Shown here: positions 1 through 8,702 of the stretch, in pieces
Numbering within the stretch: the first letter of the stretch is position 1
Layout of the letters: the number at the start of each line of letters is the position of its first letter
NCBI GenBank assembly: GCA_022826745.1
Contig: JAJDUI010000022.1
Span: 1-64,000 of the forward strand
Length of the DNA: 64,000 nucleotides
Origin: Thermoanaerobaculia bacterium
GTDB lineage: Bacteria; Acidobacteriota; Thermoanaerobaculia; Multivoradales; Multivoraceae
Direction: 5' to 3'
The notes under the pieces: model-generated
Seen by the model: the letters and a program-made list of their open reading frames with translations, nothing else
The model's database searches: none
What the model was told of the DNA's origin: nothing
Translations under genes and position numbers: made by a program

Positions 1-143
1 GAAGCCAAACTCGAGCTGCGACGAAGTACACTCTGTCTTCACGGGTCTCTCTCCTGTGGATCTCCCAAGTCCTTGTGAATACTTGGATTATCCGCCGGAA
101 GAGACCCGATCTCAAATCCCCGGTGAGATATCCGGGCTAGGGA

Positions 144-1523
144 TCAACCCTTCGCCTTCCTCAACCTCCAGCCGTACATGATGCCGCCGTAGTGGTTGAA
201 CGACGCCCGCGCCTCGCGGTCGTCGAAGGGGTACTCCGCACCGATCTGTCTTGCCGCGGCCAACCCGCTCACGAAGCAGGTCTCCTGACTGTTGATCAAT
301 GTGTGGGCGCCGCAGTGCCAGGCGCCTCGCTTCCCCTGAATGAAGCGGAACAGGGGCACGAGCAGCACCATCTGGCGCACGTCATGGACGACGTGCTGGA
401 ACCACCACCGCTTGACGACCTTCTCCTCGTCGATCTGGCTGATCGGGTTATAGGTCACCAGACAGGGCTTGTCGGAACGATGCGCCCACGGCTGCTGGTT
501 GTGCATGATGTACGTGATTTCGTAGTTGTCCGGCCTCGACCCGTACTGCTCGATGTGGTTGCTACGGGTCTCGAGAGGCTTGACCTCGCTGTCCGGGAGA
601 ACCGAGGAGTCCGAATGCACGACCGTGTGGTTGTGGAGTTCGCTCTCGTAGCGGATCGACGAGAGGATGTAGCGCTCCAGGAACGACGGCCTGTCCAGCA
701 TCATCAGGGTCTGGTTCGCGTTGCAGGCGAAGATCACCTGGTCGAAGGTCTCCTCCACCCCGTCTGCGTCCCTCACCACGACGCCTGACGGCCGGCGGAA
801 CACCTTGCCGACCGGGCGGTTCAGGTAGATCTTGTCCCGGAAGCCGGCGGACAGGTTCTCGTAGATGCGGCGCGTCCCCTGGTCCCACGTCTGCATGGGC
901 GTCGCGCGTTCAATGTCGAAGAACTCCAGGTATCTGCTGAAGAGCGACGCCGGCATGTCGAACACGTTCGTCGCCATCAGGAAGTTGACGAACATCGGTT
1001 TCAGTACCTTGTACCTGAAGTCGCCGGAGAAACCGCCCCAATTCAGCACCGTCCCCATGCTGATGTAGTTGTACGGGTTGAGGGCGTTCAGGAGCCGCGA
1101 CCGGGAGTGGGTCAACCGGCCCCAGCGGTGAAGACGCTTCAGGAGGCGCTGGAACCTCTCGATCTCGGGCTGCAACTCCTCCCGGATGTCCGAGTCGAAG
1201 TCGTGGGCGTAGACCTGGCCGCCGTACTTCACGCTGTAGCTGAACCGGGTATCGAGCAGGTCGATGCCGAACTTCTCCATCAGCAACACGAGGTGGTGGT
1301 AAACCGACGGAATGCACGCGGTGACGGAGATGTCGAAGGGGATCGTGCTGCCGTCCTCCTGCGGCATGTCGGCGGTGATCGCGTTGCCGCCGAGCCGGGC
1401 CTGGGCTTCGAACAGCCGGAAGTCGAATCGCTCCGAGCTGTGATGAAGCGCCCAGGCGGCGCCCAGCCCCGAGACGCCTCCGCCGATGATGGCGACTCTG
1501 CGCCGACCTGCCCCTGCTTCCAT
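144..1523 (-). CDS. FAD-dependent amine-oxidase-type oxidoreductase
   Basis: Flavin-dependent oxidoreductase of the NAD(P)-binding/amine oxidase superfamily, about 459 residues and probably cytosolic. The N-terminus carries a Rossmann dinucleotide-binding motif (VAIIGGGVSGLGAAWAL), followed about 20 residues later by an acidic residue closing a beta strand (LFEAQARLGGNA). This is the usual FAD ADP-binding fold. The C-terminal segment CFVSGLAAARQIG fits the second FAD contact of the family. I place the start at the ATG at 1523; a GTG codon lies directly before it. It is the last gene of a minus-strand cluster, 30 bp after the GPP34-P450 fusion. The context suggests it desaturates or oxidises the same, probably hydrophobic, substrate. 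Family assignment is good; the substrate is unknown. Confidence 0.85.
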   Translation of the reverse strand: MEAGAGRRRVAIIGGGVSGLGAAWALHHSSERFDFRLFEAQARLGGNAITADMPQEDGSTIPFDISVTACIPSVYHHLVLLMEKFGIDLLDTRFSYSVKYGGQVYAHDFDSDIREELQPEIERFQRLLKRLHRWGRLTHSRSRLLNALNPYNYISMGTVLNWGGFSGDFRYKVLKPMFVNFLMATNVFDMPASLFSRYLEFFDIERATPMQTWDQGTRRIYENLSAGFRDKIYLNRPVGKVFRRPSGVVVRDADGVEETFDQVIFACNANQTLMMLDRPSFLERYILSSIRYESELHNHTVVHSDSSVLPDSEVKPLETRSNHIEQYGSRPDNYEITYIMHNQQPWAHRSDKPCLVTYNPISQIDEEKVVKRWWFQHVVHDVRQMVLLVPLFRFIQGKRGAWHCGAHTLINSQETCFVSGLAAARQIGAEYPFDDREARASFNHYGGIMYGWRLRKAKG

Positions 1524-1553
1524 CACTCGCCCCGCGCTCTTGAACCGATGGGC

Positions 1554-3560
1554 CTACTGGCCTCTGACGAGCGGATGCCGGTGTCCGGTGACCCGGAACT
1601 TGAACTTCCTGTTGACGCTGTTCTTGGGCAGCGGGCTCCGCCTCAACTGGTAGTCCCGGGGCACCATTTCAAAGTCCAGGTAGTGCGCAAACATCATCAC
1701 GTTCAGCACCATCTGCAGACGGGTCCAGTTCGCCCCTCCGCAAACGTGCGTCCCGACGCCGAACGGCATGTAGACCCCCGGGTGCCTGTGTTCGTTGCGC
1801 GGTTCCACATACCGATCGATATCGACCTTGTCCGGCTCCGCGAAGTGCTCTTCCATGTGGTGCGGCGCGGAGAACGAGATCATCACCGTGCTGTAGGCCG
1901 GCACTTCGATGCCATCGATCTCGAAGGCGTTCATGGCCGTGCGCAGGTGCACCGGAACGACCTCGTGGAGACGCAGCACCTCCATGATGAAACGGCGCGA
2001 TACATCGGTCGCCTCCGGCGTCAGGTCCGCCGCCGTCGGGTCTCCCCCGGCGAAGAGCGCGTCCGCCTCGGCAACGATCCGCTCGTGGTACTCCGGGTGC
2101 TTCAGCAACTCGTAGAGCGAGAAGGCAACCGCGCTGCCGGTGTAGTGGCCGGCGATGATCGGGGCGATGAACGCGAAACCCAGGTCGGTTTCGGGCAGGA
2201 ACTGCGGGTCCGCATGGTGCAACCCCATCAGGTCATCGACCAGATCCCGGCGCTTGCCGGCCCGCTGCGCCTCGGTGTGGGTTGCGTGGATCATGGCGTA
2301 CAACTCCAGCACACGCTGCTTGTAACGCTTCATCTTCGGCGTACGCAGCATGAACCCGGGCAGCACGCCCTGTGTATGGACCATGAGCGCCCGGTACTCG
2401 AAGTACAGCAGTTCATCGAGGAGTTCGGTCGGAGGATCGAAACTCACGCTGAGCCGCGCGATCTGCGCGCCAATCAGCCGCTGGCAGGTCATTTCGGCCG
2501 GAAGCACGCTGCCGATTTCCCACCCCCTGAAGGAGCCCCGGCCAAGCGTCAGCACCTCGTCGAGCCGGTCCTCGACGACCTTGCGGGAGTTGCCGGCTCG
2601 AACCGCCTTGCGCATGCGAAAGTGGTCGGCCCCGTCCATGCTGGCGATGGAACGTGCCGTACCCCACTCCTGCTGGAAGTCCTCCAGGTAGTCGCGCGTC
2701 CGGAGATGGAGACGGCCTTTCTTGGCCACCCATCGGTTGACGTCCACGCCGGCGAGCACGACGAACCGCCTGCCCGGAAGCTTGAACTCGAAGACGGGGC
2801 CCAACTCCTGCGCCTTCTCCGCGAAGAACTTCGGAAGGTTCGCGCTACGGAACGTCTTCGAGGCGAAAGCGTCGCGGAGCCCCACGCTCGGCATGGCCCG
2901 CCGCCGCCGCGACGCGCGCATGCTGGCCGGCGGCCGGTAGGAACTGCGCACGGCCGGGCCGATCGCCCTGCCGATCAGATCCATGTTGCTGTAGAGCTCG
3001 ATGAGCTCCTCGGCGGCCTCGTACTCCTCCGGCTCCATCATGGCCTTGAAGCCGTCGCAGTAGTGGACCAGACCGATGATCACGATGTCTCTTGGATCCG
3101 GGAACTCCTTGTCCAGGAGGGTACGGAAGATGCGCCCCTTGATCTCCTCCCCCGCCCAGCCATCGACCAGCGGATACCGGCCGGTGCGGGTCACCTTCTT
3201 CGACAGGGTCCAGAAACCGCCGGCGTCGGATTCGAAGATGCCCTTCTGGACCAGCCTCTCGATCGCCTCGTCGCTGATCTCGTCGCCCCGCCGGGCCAGC
3301 CGCTCCACCCAGTACTGGGGCGGATGAACCGCGTCCTCGCTGGCGAGATCCTCGAGCGAGGGATCCAGCAGGCTGTCGCCCGTGGGAGTCGCATCGACAA
3401 CGGTGAGCGTCTCCAGATCCGAATCGATCCGGTCCTCGAGGGCGAGGTCCATGAGCACGGCCCCCGCAAGCGCGCAGGACATCCTCCACTCGGGAATGGG
3501 CACGAAGTACCCCGTGTCCTGGCTGTGCAGGAGCAGCAGCAACTGCTCGGCGAATCTCAT
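1554..3560 (-). CDS. GPP34 (GOLPH3-like) domain-cytochrome P450 fusion
   Basis: A 668-residue two-domain protein. Residues about 1-205 look like a GPP34/GOLPH3 domain: a helical start (AEQLLLLLHSQDTGYFVPIP), the LAGAVLMDLALEDRI segment and a winged stretch. GOLPH3 in eukaryotes binds phosphoinositide at Golgi membranes; bacterial members have no settled role. A basic linker (about 206-222) leads into a complete P450. It has the I-helix AGHYT at 470-474, the ExxR pair E527/R530, and the heme loop FGVGTHVCGG with thiolate C607. No frame break joins the halves, so the fusion looks genuine. It lies between a Rieske oxygenase and an FAD oxidoreductase, 44 and 30 bp away. I infer that the GPP34 part tethers the P450 to a membrane or lipid substrate. 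The P450 call is very secure and the GPP34 call fairly secure. Confidence 0.88.
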   Translation of the reverse strand: MRFAEQLLLLLHSQDTGYFVPIPEWRMSCALAGAVLMDLALEDRIDSDLETLTVVDATPTGDSLLDPSLEDLASEDAVHPPQYWVERLARRGDEISDEAIERLVQKGIFESDAGGFWTLSKKVTRTGRYPLVDGWAGEEIKGRIFRTLLDKEFPDPRDIVIIGLVHYCDGFKAMMEPEEYEAAEELIELYSNMDLIGRAIGPAVRSSYRPPASMRASRRRRAMPSVGLRDAFASKTFRSANLPKFFAEKAQELGPVFEFKLPGRRFVVLAGVDVNRWVAKKGRLHLRTRDYLEDFQQEWGTARSIASMDGADHFRMRKAVRAGNSRKVVEDRLDEVLTLGRGSFRGWEIGSVLPAEMTCQRLIGAQIARLSVSFDPPTELLDELLYFEYRALMVHTQGVLPGFMLRTPKMKRYKQRVLELYAMIHATHTEAQRAGKRRDLVDDLMGLHHADPQFLPETDLGFAFIAPIIAGHYTGSAVAFSLYELLKHPEYHERIVAEADALFAGGDPTAADLTPEATDVSRRFIMEVLRLHEVVPVHLRTAMNAFEIDGIEVPAYSTVMISFSAPHHMEEHFAEPDKVDIDRYVEPRNEHRHPGVYMPFGVGTHVCGGANWTRLQMVLNVMMFAHYLDFEMVPRDYQLRRSPLPKNSVNRKFKFRVTGHRHPLVRGQ

Positions 3561-3604
3561 CGTCTGGTTGTGTCCCGTAGATCCTCTGCCGCGCGCCCGT
3601 GGTC

Positions 3605-4673
3605 TCAGATCGCCCGCAGCGTCCGCCTGCGCTCCGACTCGAGTTCCAGGTAGAACTGCCGGCTGTACTGCCGGTACTTCCCCACGGGCCCGTCGGCCTG
3701 GCTGAGCCGGGGCGGGGCCTGATACTTCTTCCTCTCCCAGATCACGACATCCTGCAGGACGAAGCGTCTTTCTTCACTCAGCACGATTCGATTCATCACC
3801 CTGTGGCGCATCGCCACCGGCAGGAACCTCAGCCCCGCGAAGAAGCGCCCCGGCTTGCGGATCTCCCGTACCTGACTCACCAGCACGACCTCGACAAGCG
3901 TGCCGTCGACAGGCGTGGCAAGCACCCACAGCCTCGAGTCCATGCCGATCGTCTTCTCGTGGAACTCGACAAGGGAGTAGCCCAGGCCATGGACATGGGT
4001 GACCGCTGAAACCTTCGACCACCACATTCACCGGCCCCGCGATTCTCCGGACGTTCTTGAAGTCGAAGCAACTCCTCAGGTAGGCGCCTTCGACCAGCGT
4101 CGCACCAACCGGAAGCACGTCGTAGTAGCCGTGCGTGTAGCCCAGATGCTCGATGTCGACGGAGTTCTCGGTCGTTTCCTGGGGATGACCCCGGAACCGC
4201 AGGACGGTGGACCGCAGCTTGCTCCAGTCCTCCCCGGTCGGCGGATCGTCCGGCAAATGCCACGTCGGCGGTCTGCCGTCCGTAGCCCACCAGGCGAAGA
4301 TCATGCCCAGGACCTCCCTGGTCTCGAAGACCTTGAGCCTGGCGGCACTCGGGGCGGGTGCATGGGGCGTGGCCACGCACTGGCCTGTCGCATCGAACTG
4401 GAAGCCGTGAAACGGGCAGACGAGACAACCGTCGCGGACGGCGCCTCCGACGGTCGGTCCCAGGTGCGAGCCGAGATGCGGACAGTACGCGTCGGACACA
4501 CAGATGCGACCTTCGTCGTCGCACCAGACGACGATCTCCTGACCCATCCAGGTCTTCTCGATCAGCTTCTCCCGCTGAATCGAGTCGCGATGTGCGACGA
4601 AGTACCAGCCCTCGGGGAAGGGCGGCAGTTCGTCGTCGAAACTCAGCGGATGTCCATCCGTCTGCGTGATCAT
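3605..4673 (-). pseudogene. Rieske non-heme iron oxygenase, broken by a frameshift
   Basis: Reads as one aromatic-ring/steroid-type Rieske oxygenase only if two frames are joined near 4003-4010. The upstream part has the Rieske cluster ligands (CPHLGSHLG, then CPFHGF) and the mononuclear iron motif in ENSVDIEHLGYTHG, and stays in homologous sequence up to NVVVEGFS. The downstream frame continues with VTHVHGLGYSLVEF and a plausible C-terminal domain to 3605. Inserting one base restores a continuous protein of about 355 residues. I use the ATG at 4673; an in-frame TTG lies at 4769. It heads the cluster with the P450 fusion and FAD enzyme. The break may be a true mutation, a programmed shift or an assembly error; both halves look well conserved, which favours a recent event or an error. 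Confidence 0.75.
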
Positions 4674-4799
4674 GCGCCAGGGATTCTCATTCTTGGAGGG
4701 CGTCGAGAATCGGCGGATCGGGGCACCAGGGCCGACCTCCCAGCCAGCTTCACCCGCCTCTAAGGCCAACTACTCTAACAACATAGCGCGTCCAGCCCG

Positions 4800-5939
4800 C
4801 TAGCGCGCCGGTTCCACCGCCCGCTGCCGGTCCAGCGGCGAAACGGTCAACGTCCAGGTCAGCGGCACCGAAGCCGGGTCGTAGCAGACCCTGTCGTCGC
4901 ACGCCTGGTAGTCGAGGCGACCGGCGAGGGTCAACGCGTCGATCTCTGCAAGCTGCGCCGAGGACTCCTGGTCGCCCTCCACGACGACTTCCTGCACCAG
5001 GCGAAACGGCTCCCGGTAAACGGGCACCCGCTCGTCGAGCGGCTCGAAGTAGTAGATCTCCGACTCCGGGTACTCCGCCGGGAGGAGCCGCAAGAAACTC
5101 GGCAGGTCCAGGGTCAATCCGACGACGCGGTACCCGGCATCATCGGCCCCCGGCGCGTAGACGTGCATGCCGGGCCTGGGCGTGATGTCGAGCGCCAGGT
5201 GGAAGCGGCTGCCGACCGTGATGACGGGATCGCTCTGCGTGGCGCTGATCTTGAGATGCGCCGTCTCGCCGGTGGAGCCCGCGATGCCCGAGATCGGCGT
5301 ACCGAGCTTCAGCATGATGTTCGCCGCCGTGTTCCGCTCGCGGTAGAACTCCTCGAAGAAGCGCGCGGTCACTCGCCCCTGCCGGTCGACGACGAACGTC
5401 CCGGGAAACGGCGTCCCGACCGCGATCGGCAAGGCTCCAAAGACCGCCACGTATCGCAGCACGTCCGCCTTTACGTCCGGGTCCTCAGCGTTCGGCCCGA
5501 GCCCCTCCTCCGCGACGTGGTTGTAGATGCCAAACGCCCGAATCGCCGCGGAATCGTCATCGGACAGCAGCGCCACGTCCTGGATGCCGTGGCGTTCGGC
5601 GAAGGCGGCCAGCACCTCCTCCGAGTCGTAGCTGATGGCGGCGACACCGAGCCCTTCCGCCTGTAACTCCTCGAACCGTTCCTGCAGCTCCACGAGCTGC
5701 GCCTTGCAGTACGGTCACCAGTCGGCCGAGCGGTGGAAGAGGATCATCGCCCCCTTCTCGCCCATGATCGAATCCAGCGTCCGGGTCCGTCCATGCTGAT
5801 CGGGAAGGGCGAAGTCGGGGACCCGCTCCCCCACCTGCGGTCCGAGTGTCGAGACGTCCACGGGCTTCCTCTCCTGGGCGTTCAGCGCGACGGGCGCCGC
5901 CAACGCAACGCAGGCAGCGACGATTCGGGCGTACTTCAT
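4800..5939 (-). CDS. Probable selenoprotein: redoxin (UxxC) fused to a DsbD-N-like domain
   Basis: Two open segments in the same frame (5939-5718 and 5714-4800) are separated only by one TGA at 5717-5715. Read through, the protein is 379 residues with selenocysteine at position 75 in SADW-U-PYCKAQL. This is exactly where thioredoxin-fold redoxins carry the first cysteine of CxxC, giving a UxxC site. Residues 1-22 are a signal peptide (MKYARIVAACVALAAPVALNA); about 30-190 is an AhpC/TSA-like redoxin. The C-terminal part resembles the DsbD N-terminal domain, with its cysteine pair in DYQACDDRVCYDP. A perfect 7-bp hairpin sits at SECIS distance after the UGA. The ATG at 5939 is chosen because it starts the signal peptide. 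I infer a periplasmic thiol or peroxide reductase. No sel genes lie in this window. A sense-to-stop error at one base is the main alternative. Confidence 0.8.
5684..5717 (-). promoter_or_regulatory. UGA codon and SECIS-like hairpin
   Basis: On the minus strand the TGA at 5717-5715 is followed 14 nt later by GCAGCTC-GTG-GAGCTGC (5700-5684), a perfect 7-bp stem with a GTG loop. The loop starts 21 nt after the UGA and has G as its first base. Both fit the published bacterial SECIS consensus (loop roughly 16-37 nt downstream, G among the first two loop bases). No folding program was run. Confidence 0.65.
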
Positions 5940-5997
5940 CGGTCCACGGAAACTAGCATCCGCATCGCCGCTTGCGGCCACCGGCGGACGGCGTCGT

Positions 5998-7407
5998 CTA
6001 ACGGTCCGACGGCGGCTTCCAGTTCGGATGGGGAACGTGAGCTTCCTTCATGATCCCTTCGATCTCGCTCACGATCTCGGGGTGGTTCCGGGCCACGTCG
6101 TACCGTTCGCCCTCGTCCCGCAGGACGTCGTAGAGCTCCAGGCGGCCCGTCAGCATCGGCTTGCGGACGCCCTTCCACTGCCGCAGTCGCACCGCCTGGG
6201 AGGATCCGGCTTCGTAGAACTCCCAGTAGAGGTAGTCGTGCCTCCGCTGCTCGCTGGGGCGGCCCTGCAGCGTCGGCGCGAAGCTGATCGAGTCGATGTT
6301 CGACGGCGCCTCGACGTTCGCGAGTTCACCAACCGTGGCCATCAGGTCACCGAAGTACCCGACGTGGTCCGAGACCTGGCCCGGCTCGATCGTCCCCGGC
6401 CACCGGGCCATGAACGGCACCCGGATGCCGCCGTCGTAAAGGTCCCGCTTGATGCCGCGCAGGCTGCCGGAGGGGTTGAACTTGAGCAGGTCGTGGTTCG
6501 ACTCGTTGTGCGGTCCGTTGTCCGACGAGAAGATGACCAGCGTCCTGTCGTCGATTCCCAGTTCCCCGAGCCGTCCGAGCAGCGCCCCCACGTCCCTGTC
6601 CATCCGCGTGATCATCGCCGCCTGCCCCTTGTCCGGGTTCGGCCAGTCCTCCCCCTCGTAGACGCCGTACTCCGGCACCTCCGCCCCGTCGCCCGTCGCG
6701 CGCGTGGCTTCGTTGTTGGCGTGCGGGATCGTCAGGGCGAGGTAGAGGAAGAAGGGCGAGTCCTTCTGCTCCTCCACCCAGGCCAGCGCCTCGCTCATGA
6801 CCAGATCGTGGGAGTACTCGTTGCGCTCGGTCGCCCAGCCGCCCTCGAAGCCGCCATGGCGACGGGGCGTCCTCTCGACCTTGTTCCGGAGCGGCACCTT
6901 CTCCAGACCACGCCAGAGAAACTCCGGGTAGTAGTTGTGGGCGTGGACCTGGTTGAGGTAGCCGAAGAACGCATCGAAGCCCTGGCTGAGGGGATGCCCT
7001 TCCATGCCGACTTCGCCGAGGCCCCACTTGCCGAAGAGGCCGGTCGCGTAGCCGGCGGACTTCAGGACCTCGGCGACGGTGACGTCTTCGTCGCGAAGCG
7101 ACTGGGCCGTTCCCCGGGCGTTGCCGCGAACATGCGTATGCCCCGTGTGCTGCCCCGTCATCAGGACGCTGCGAGACGGCGCGCACACCGTCGCCCCGGC
7201 GTAGAAGTGGGTGAAACGAATCCCCTCCGCGGCCATCCGGTCCAGACTCGGCGTCCGGATGACCTGCTGCCCGTAGGAGCCAAGGTCTCCGTACCCAAGG
7301 TCGTCGGCCAGGATGAAGACGATGTTCGGGCGGTCCGCGCCTGCGGCCACTCCTGGCGTCAGGGCAACCACGATCGACAGGATGAGGAGGATCGATCTGT
7401 TCGGCAT
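5998..7407 (-). CDS. Secreted sulfatase (arylsulfatase family)
   Basis: Type I sulfatase of 469 residues that would hydrolyse sulfate esters in the periplasm or outside the cell. It has a signal peptide (MPNRSILLILSIVVALTPGVAAG), the N-terminal metal-binding stretch ADDLGYGDLGSYG, and the activation motif C75-A-P-S-R79. The cysteine of this motif is converted to formylglycine by FGE or another maturase. A second metal-site segment is IFSSDNGPHNES. Reading frame extends upstream to 7647, but the ATG at 7407 begins the signal peptide. It starts 58 bp upstream of the selenoprotein start on the same strand, so they may be co-transcribed. The substrate cannot be inferred. No maturase is visible in the window. 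Confidence 0.93.
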   Translation of the reverse strand: MPNRSILLILSIVVALTPGVAAGADRPNIVFILADDLGYGDLGSYGQQVIRTPSLDRMAAEGIRFTHFYAGATVCAPSRSVLMTGQHTGHTHVRGNARGTAQSLRDEDVTVAEVLKSAGYATGLFGKWGLGEVGMEGHPLSQGFDAFFGYLNQVHAHNYYPEFLWRGLEKVPLRNKVERTPRRHGGFEGGWATERNEYSHDLVMSEALAWVEEQKDSPFFLYLALTIPHANNEATRATGDGAEVPEYGVYEGEDWPNPDKGQAAMITRMDRDVGALLGRLGELGIDDRTLVIFSSDNGPHNESNHDLLKFNPSGSLRGIKRDLYDGGIRVPFMARWPGTIEPGQVSDHVGYFGDLMATVGELANVEAPSNIDSISFAPTLQGRPSEQRRHDYLYWEFYEAGSSQAVRLRQWKGVRKPMLTGRLELYDVLRDEGERYDVARNHPEIVSEIEGIMKEAHVPHPNWKPPSDR

Positions 7408-7517
7408 GAAGTCCCCAACAGGGGAAGTCGGCTTGGCGTCGGCGACCCGGACTGGTCGCGGAGCGTCGAATCGTAACCCGGATGCGGCAAGGCGCCCGGG
7501 GCCCCGGCAGCGGCCGG

Positions 7518-8603
7518 TCAGGCGGGAGCTTCCCGCGAGAGCAGGGCCTGCTTCCGCTCCACTCCCCAGCGGTAGCCGCCGGGCGCGCCGTCGCTCCGGA
7601 CCACCCGGTGACAGGGGATCGCGACGGCGAGCGGGTTCGCGGCGCATGCGCTCGCGACGGCGCGCGAGGCCGTCGGGGATCCGATGACGGCGGCGATTCC
7701 GCCGTAGCTGGCGGTTTGGCCGGCGTGAATCTCCCGGAGCGCCCGCCAGACCCGCTGCTGGAAGGCCGTCCCGCGGATGTCGAGCGGAAGGTCGTGGCCG
7801 AGGGCCGGGGCTTCGACCAGGCCAACCACCCGCGCCACCAACGACTCGAACTCGGTATCTCCCCCGGCGAGTTCCGCCCTTGAGAAGCGAGCCTCAAGTT
7901 CGTGAACCAGGGCGCCAGGGTCATCGCCGAGCAGGATGGTGCAGACCCCTTTCTCCGTCGCCGCGACGAGGACCGAACCCAGGGAGCACTCGCCCACGGC
8001 GAACCGGATCGTCTCTCCGGCACCGCCGCGCCGGAAGGTCGAGGGCGCCATGCCGAGCATCCCGGACGATGCCGCGTAGAACCGGCCGCTCGAGTTGAAG
8101 CCGGCGTCGTAGATCGCGTCGGTCACGCTTCGGGAGGTCCGCAGTGCCTCGCGCACCCGATCCCCTCGATCACCGGCGATGTATGCCCGCGGCGTAACGC
8201 CCGTGACGTTCTTGAAGACCCGGTGAAAGTGGGACCGGCTCATGCCGGCTGCCTCGGCCAGCGCGTCGAGGGCCGGGGGCTCCACCGCCGTCTCGATCGC
8301 GCGGCAGGCCGCCGCCACTGCCTTCGCGTGCCGTTCGGCGAGGGACGGCTCGTTCGGACGGCAACGGCGGCACGGCCGGAAGCCCTCCTTCTCCGCAGCC
8401 TCCGGGGAAACGTGAAAGCCCACGTGCTCCCGTCGCGGGCGGCGGGCTCCGCAGCCCGGGCGGCAGTAGACCCCCGTCGTCGCGACCGAGTAGACGAAGA
8501 GGTCGCCTGCGCTGCGGTCGCGACCGACCACCGCCGCCCAGCGCTCCTCGTCGTCGTGGCACCGGATCGTTGCCGAGGTTGGTGTTTCCTGCGCTTCGCT
8601 CAT
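7518..8603 (-). CDS. ada: Ada: methylphosphotriester sensor/AraC regulator/O6-alkylguanine methyltransferase
   Basis: Bifunctional 361-residue Ada. The N-terminal zinc domain has all four cysteines (C47, C51, C78, C81), of which one accepts methyl from DNA phosphotriesters. An AraC-type helix-turn-helix follows (SRSHFHRVFKNVTGVTPRAY). The C-terminal methyltransferase keeps the PCHR active site with C331 and the DNA-binding stretch SRAVASACAANPLAVAIPCH. Length and domain order match the E. coli protein. In the family, methylated Ada activates its own promoter; I did not identify an Ada box here. It stands apart from its neighbours in function. Confidence 0.96.
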   Translation of the reverse strand: MSEAQETPTSATIRCHDDEERWAAVVGRDRSAGDLFVYSVATTGVYCRPGCGARRPRREHVGFHVSPEAAEKEGFRPCRRCRPNEPSLAERHAKAVAAACRAIETAVEPPALDALAEAAGMSRSHFHRVFKNVTGVTPRAYIAGDRGDRVREALRTSRSVTDAIYDAGFNSSGRFYAASSGMLGMAPSTFRRGGAGETIRFAVGECSLGSVLVAATEKGVCTILLGDDPGALVHELEARFSRAELAGGDTEFESLVARVVGLVEAPALGHDLPLDIRGTAFQQRVWRALREIHAGQTASYGGIAAVIGSPTASRAVASACAANPLAVAIPCHRVVRSDGAPGGYRWGVERKQALLSREAPA

Positions 8604-8702
8604 GTCGTCGCCTCCCGAATCGTTGCATCGTTCGCCACGATCGGGATCTTCCTATGGCGGCGGGCGCCGCGCACTCCGGTTCCTGCTCTCGAATTCGCCT
8701 TG

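Noticed and set aside
1..143. Possible terminator CCCGG...CCGGG downstream of the FAD gene
   Set aside because: The stem is five bases with no T tract; not convincing. I see no gene in this stretch.
1107..3653. 848-residue plus-strand open frame
   Set aside because: It is the antisense shadow of the P450 fusion and FAD gene; its sequence is arginine/valine-rich and matches no family.
3605..4769. A second selenocysteine or recoding event in the Rieske oxygenase
   Set aside because: The two parts are in different frames, so a stop-codon readthrough cannot join them; a base loss or gain is needed.
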